From the NCBI GenBank assembly GCA_016291275.1, contig JAEEWY010000093.1, positions 1 through 6,049 of the forward strand: DNA of 6,049 nt, in the 5' to 3' direction. The DNA comes from Methanobrevibacter sp. Lineage in GTDB: Archaea; Methanobacteriota; Methanobacteria; Methanobacteriales; Methanobacteriaceae. Below the pieces are notes generated by a model. That model saw only the letters and a program-made list of their open reading frames with translations. It did not search any database and had not been told where the DNA came from. This document shows, piece after piece, positions 5,988 through 6,049 of the stretch. How positions within the stretch are numbered: position 1 is the first letter of the stretch; each line of letters opens with the position of its first letter. The position numbers and the translations under genes are program-made.

Positions 5988-5998
5988 TATACAGTATA
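5988..5998. promoter_or_regulatory. Short palindrome TATACAGTATA upstream of bioA
   Basis: TATAC and GTATA are exact inverted arms around a single A. The site is about 126 bases upstream of the bioA start and upstream of the best TATA candidate. It could bind a regulator, but it is short and may be chance. The rest of 5863-6049 is A+T-rich and shows no gene; T-runs on the minus strand at about 6027-6048 could be the terminator of a gene lying to the right of the window. Confidence 0.2.
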
Positions 5999-6049
5999 CA
6001 AAATAATTTTCTCATGGAAAAGAAAAATTAAAAAAAATAGTTAAAAAAT

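Noticed and set aside
6014..6031. Five-codon ORF (MEKKN) at the right end
   Set aside because: Too short, with no ribosome-binding site, in A-rich DNA.

Overview
The window looks like chromosomal DNA of a very A+T-rich methanogenic archaeon. It is most likely a member of the Methanobacteriales, close to Methanobrevibacter. The grounds are an archaeal-type leucyl-tRNA synthetase, a Get3/ArsA-type ATPase of archaeal form, TATA-box promoters with upstream purine (BRE-like) bases, an archaeal GGTGAT Shine-Dalgarno site, T-run terminators and extremely A+T-rich intergenic DNA. The genus assignment is inference from style; no marker in the window settles it.

Layout: (1) 1-113 is the 3' flank of the first gene. 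It carries a 12-T terminator tract (minus strand) and one copy of a 47-bp repeat. (2) 114-1121, minus strand: a single-domain ArsA/Get3-family ATPase. (3) 1122-1442: a 321-bp divergent promoter region with no gene. It holds a TATA box for each direction and a perfect 9-2-9 palindrome near the predicted arsA transcription start. (4) 1443-4316, plus strand: leuS, starting at GTG. (5) 4317-4509: the convergent leuS/bioA gap. It holds the second copy of the 47-bp repeat, a 12-bp tandem duplication and a hairpin plus T-run terminator that can serve both strands. (6) 4510-5862, minus strand: bioA, for biotin synthesis. (7) 5863-6049: the bioA upstream region, with no gene seen.

The three genes are housekeeping or metabolic and do not form one operon: arsA and leuS diverge, and leuS and bioA converge. 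Each appears to be transcribed from its own promoter.

The most unusual feature is a 47-bp sequence present twice without a mismatch (65-111 and 4320-4366). Each copy begins 2-3 bases after the stop codon of a different, unrelated gene and lies in the same sense as that gene. It folds into an interrupted 13-bp stem followed by a short T-run, so it behaves like a conserved 3'-UTR or terminator cassette. The two copies are in inverted orientation and enclose arsA plus leuS exactly.
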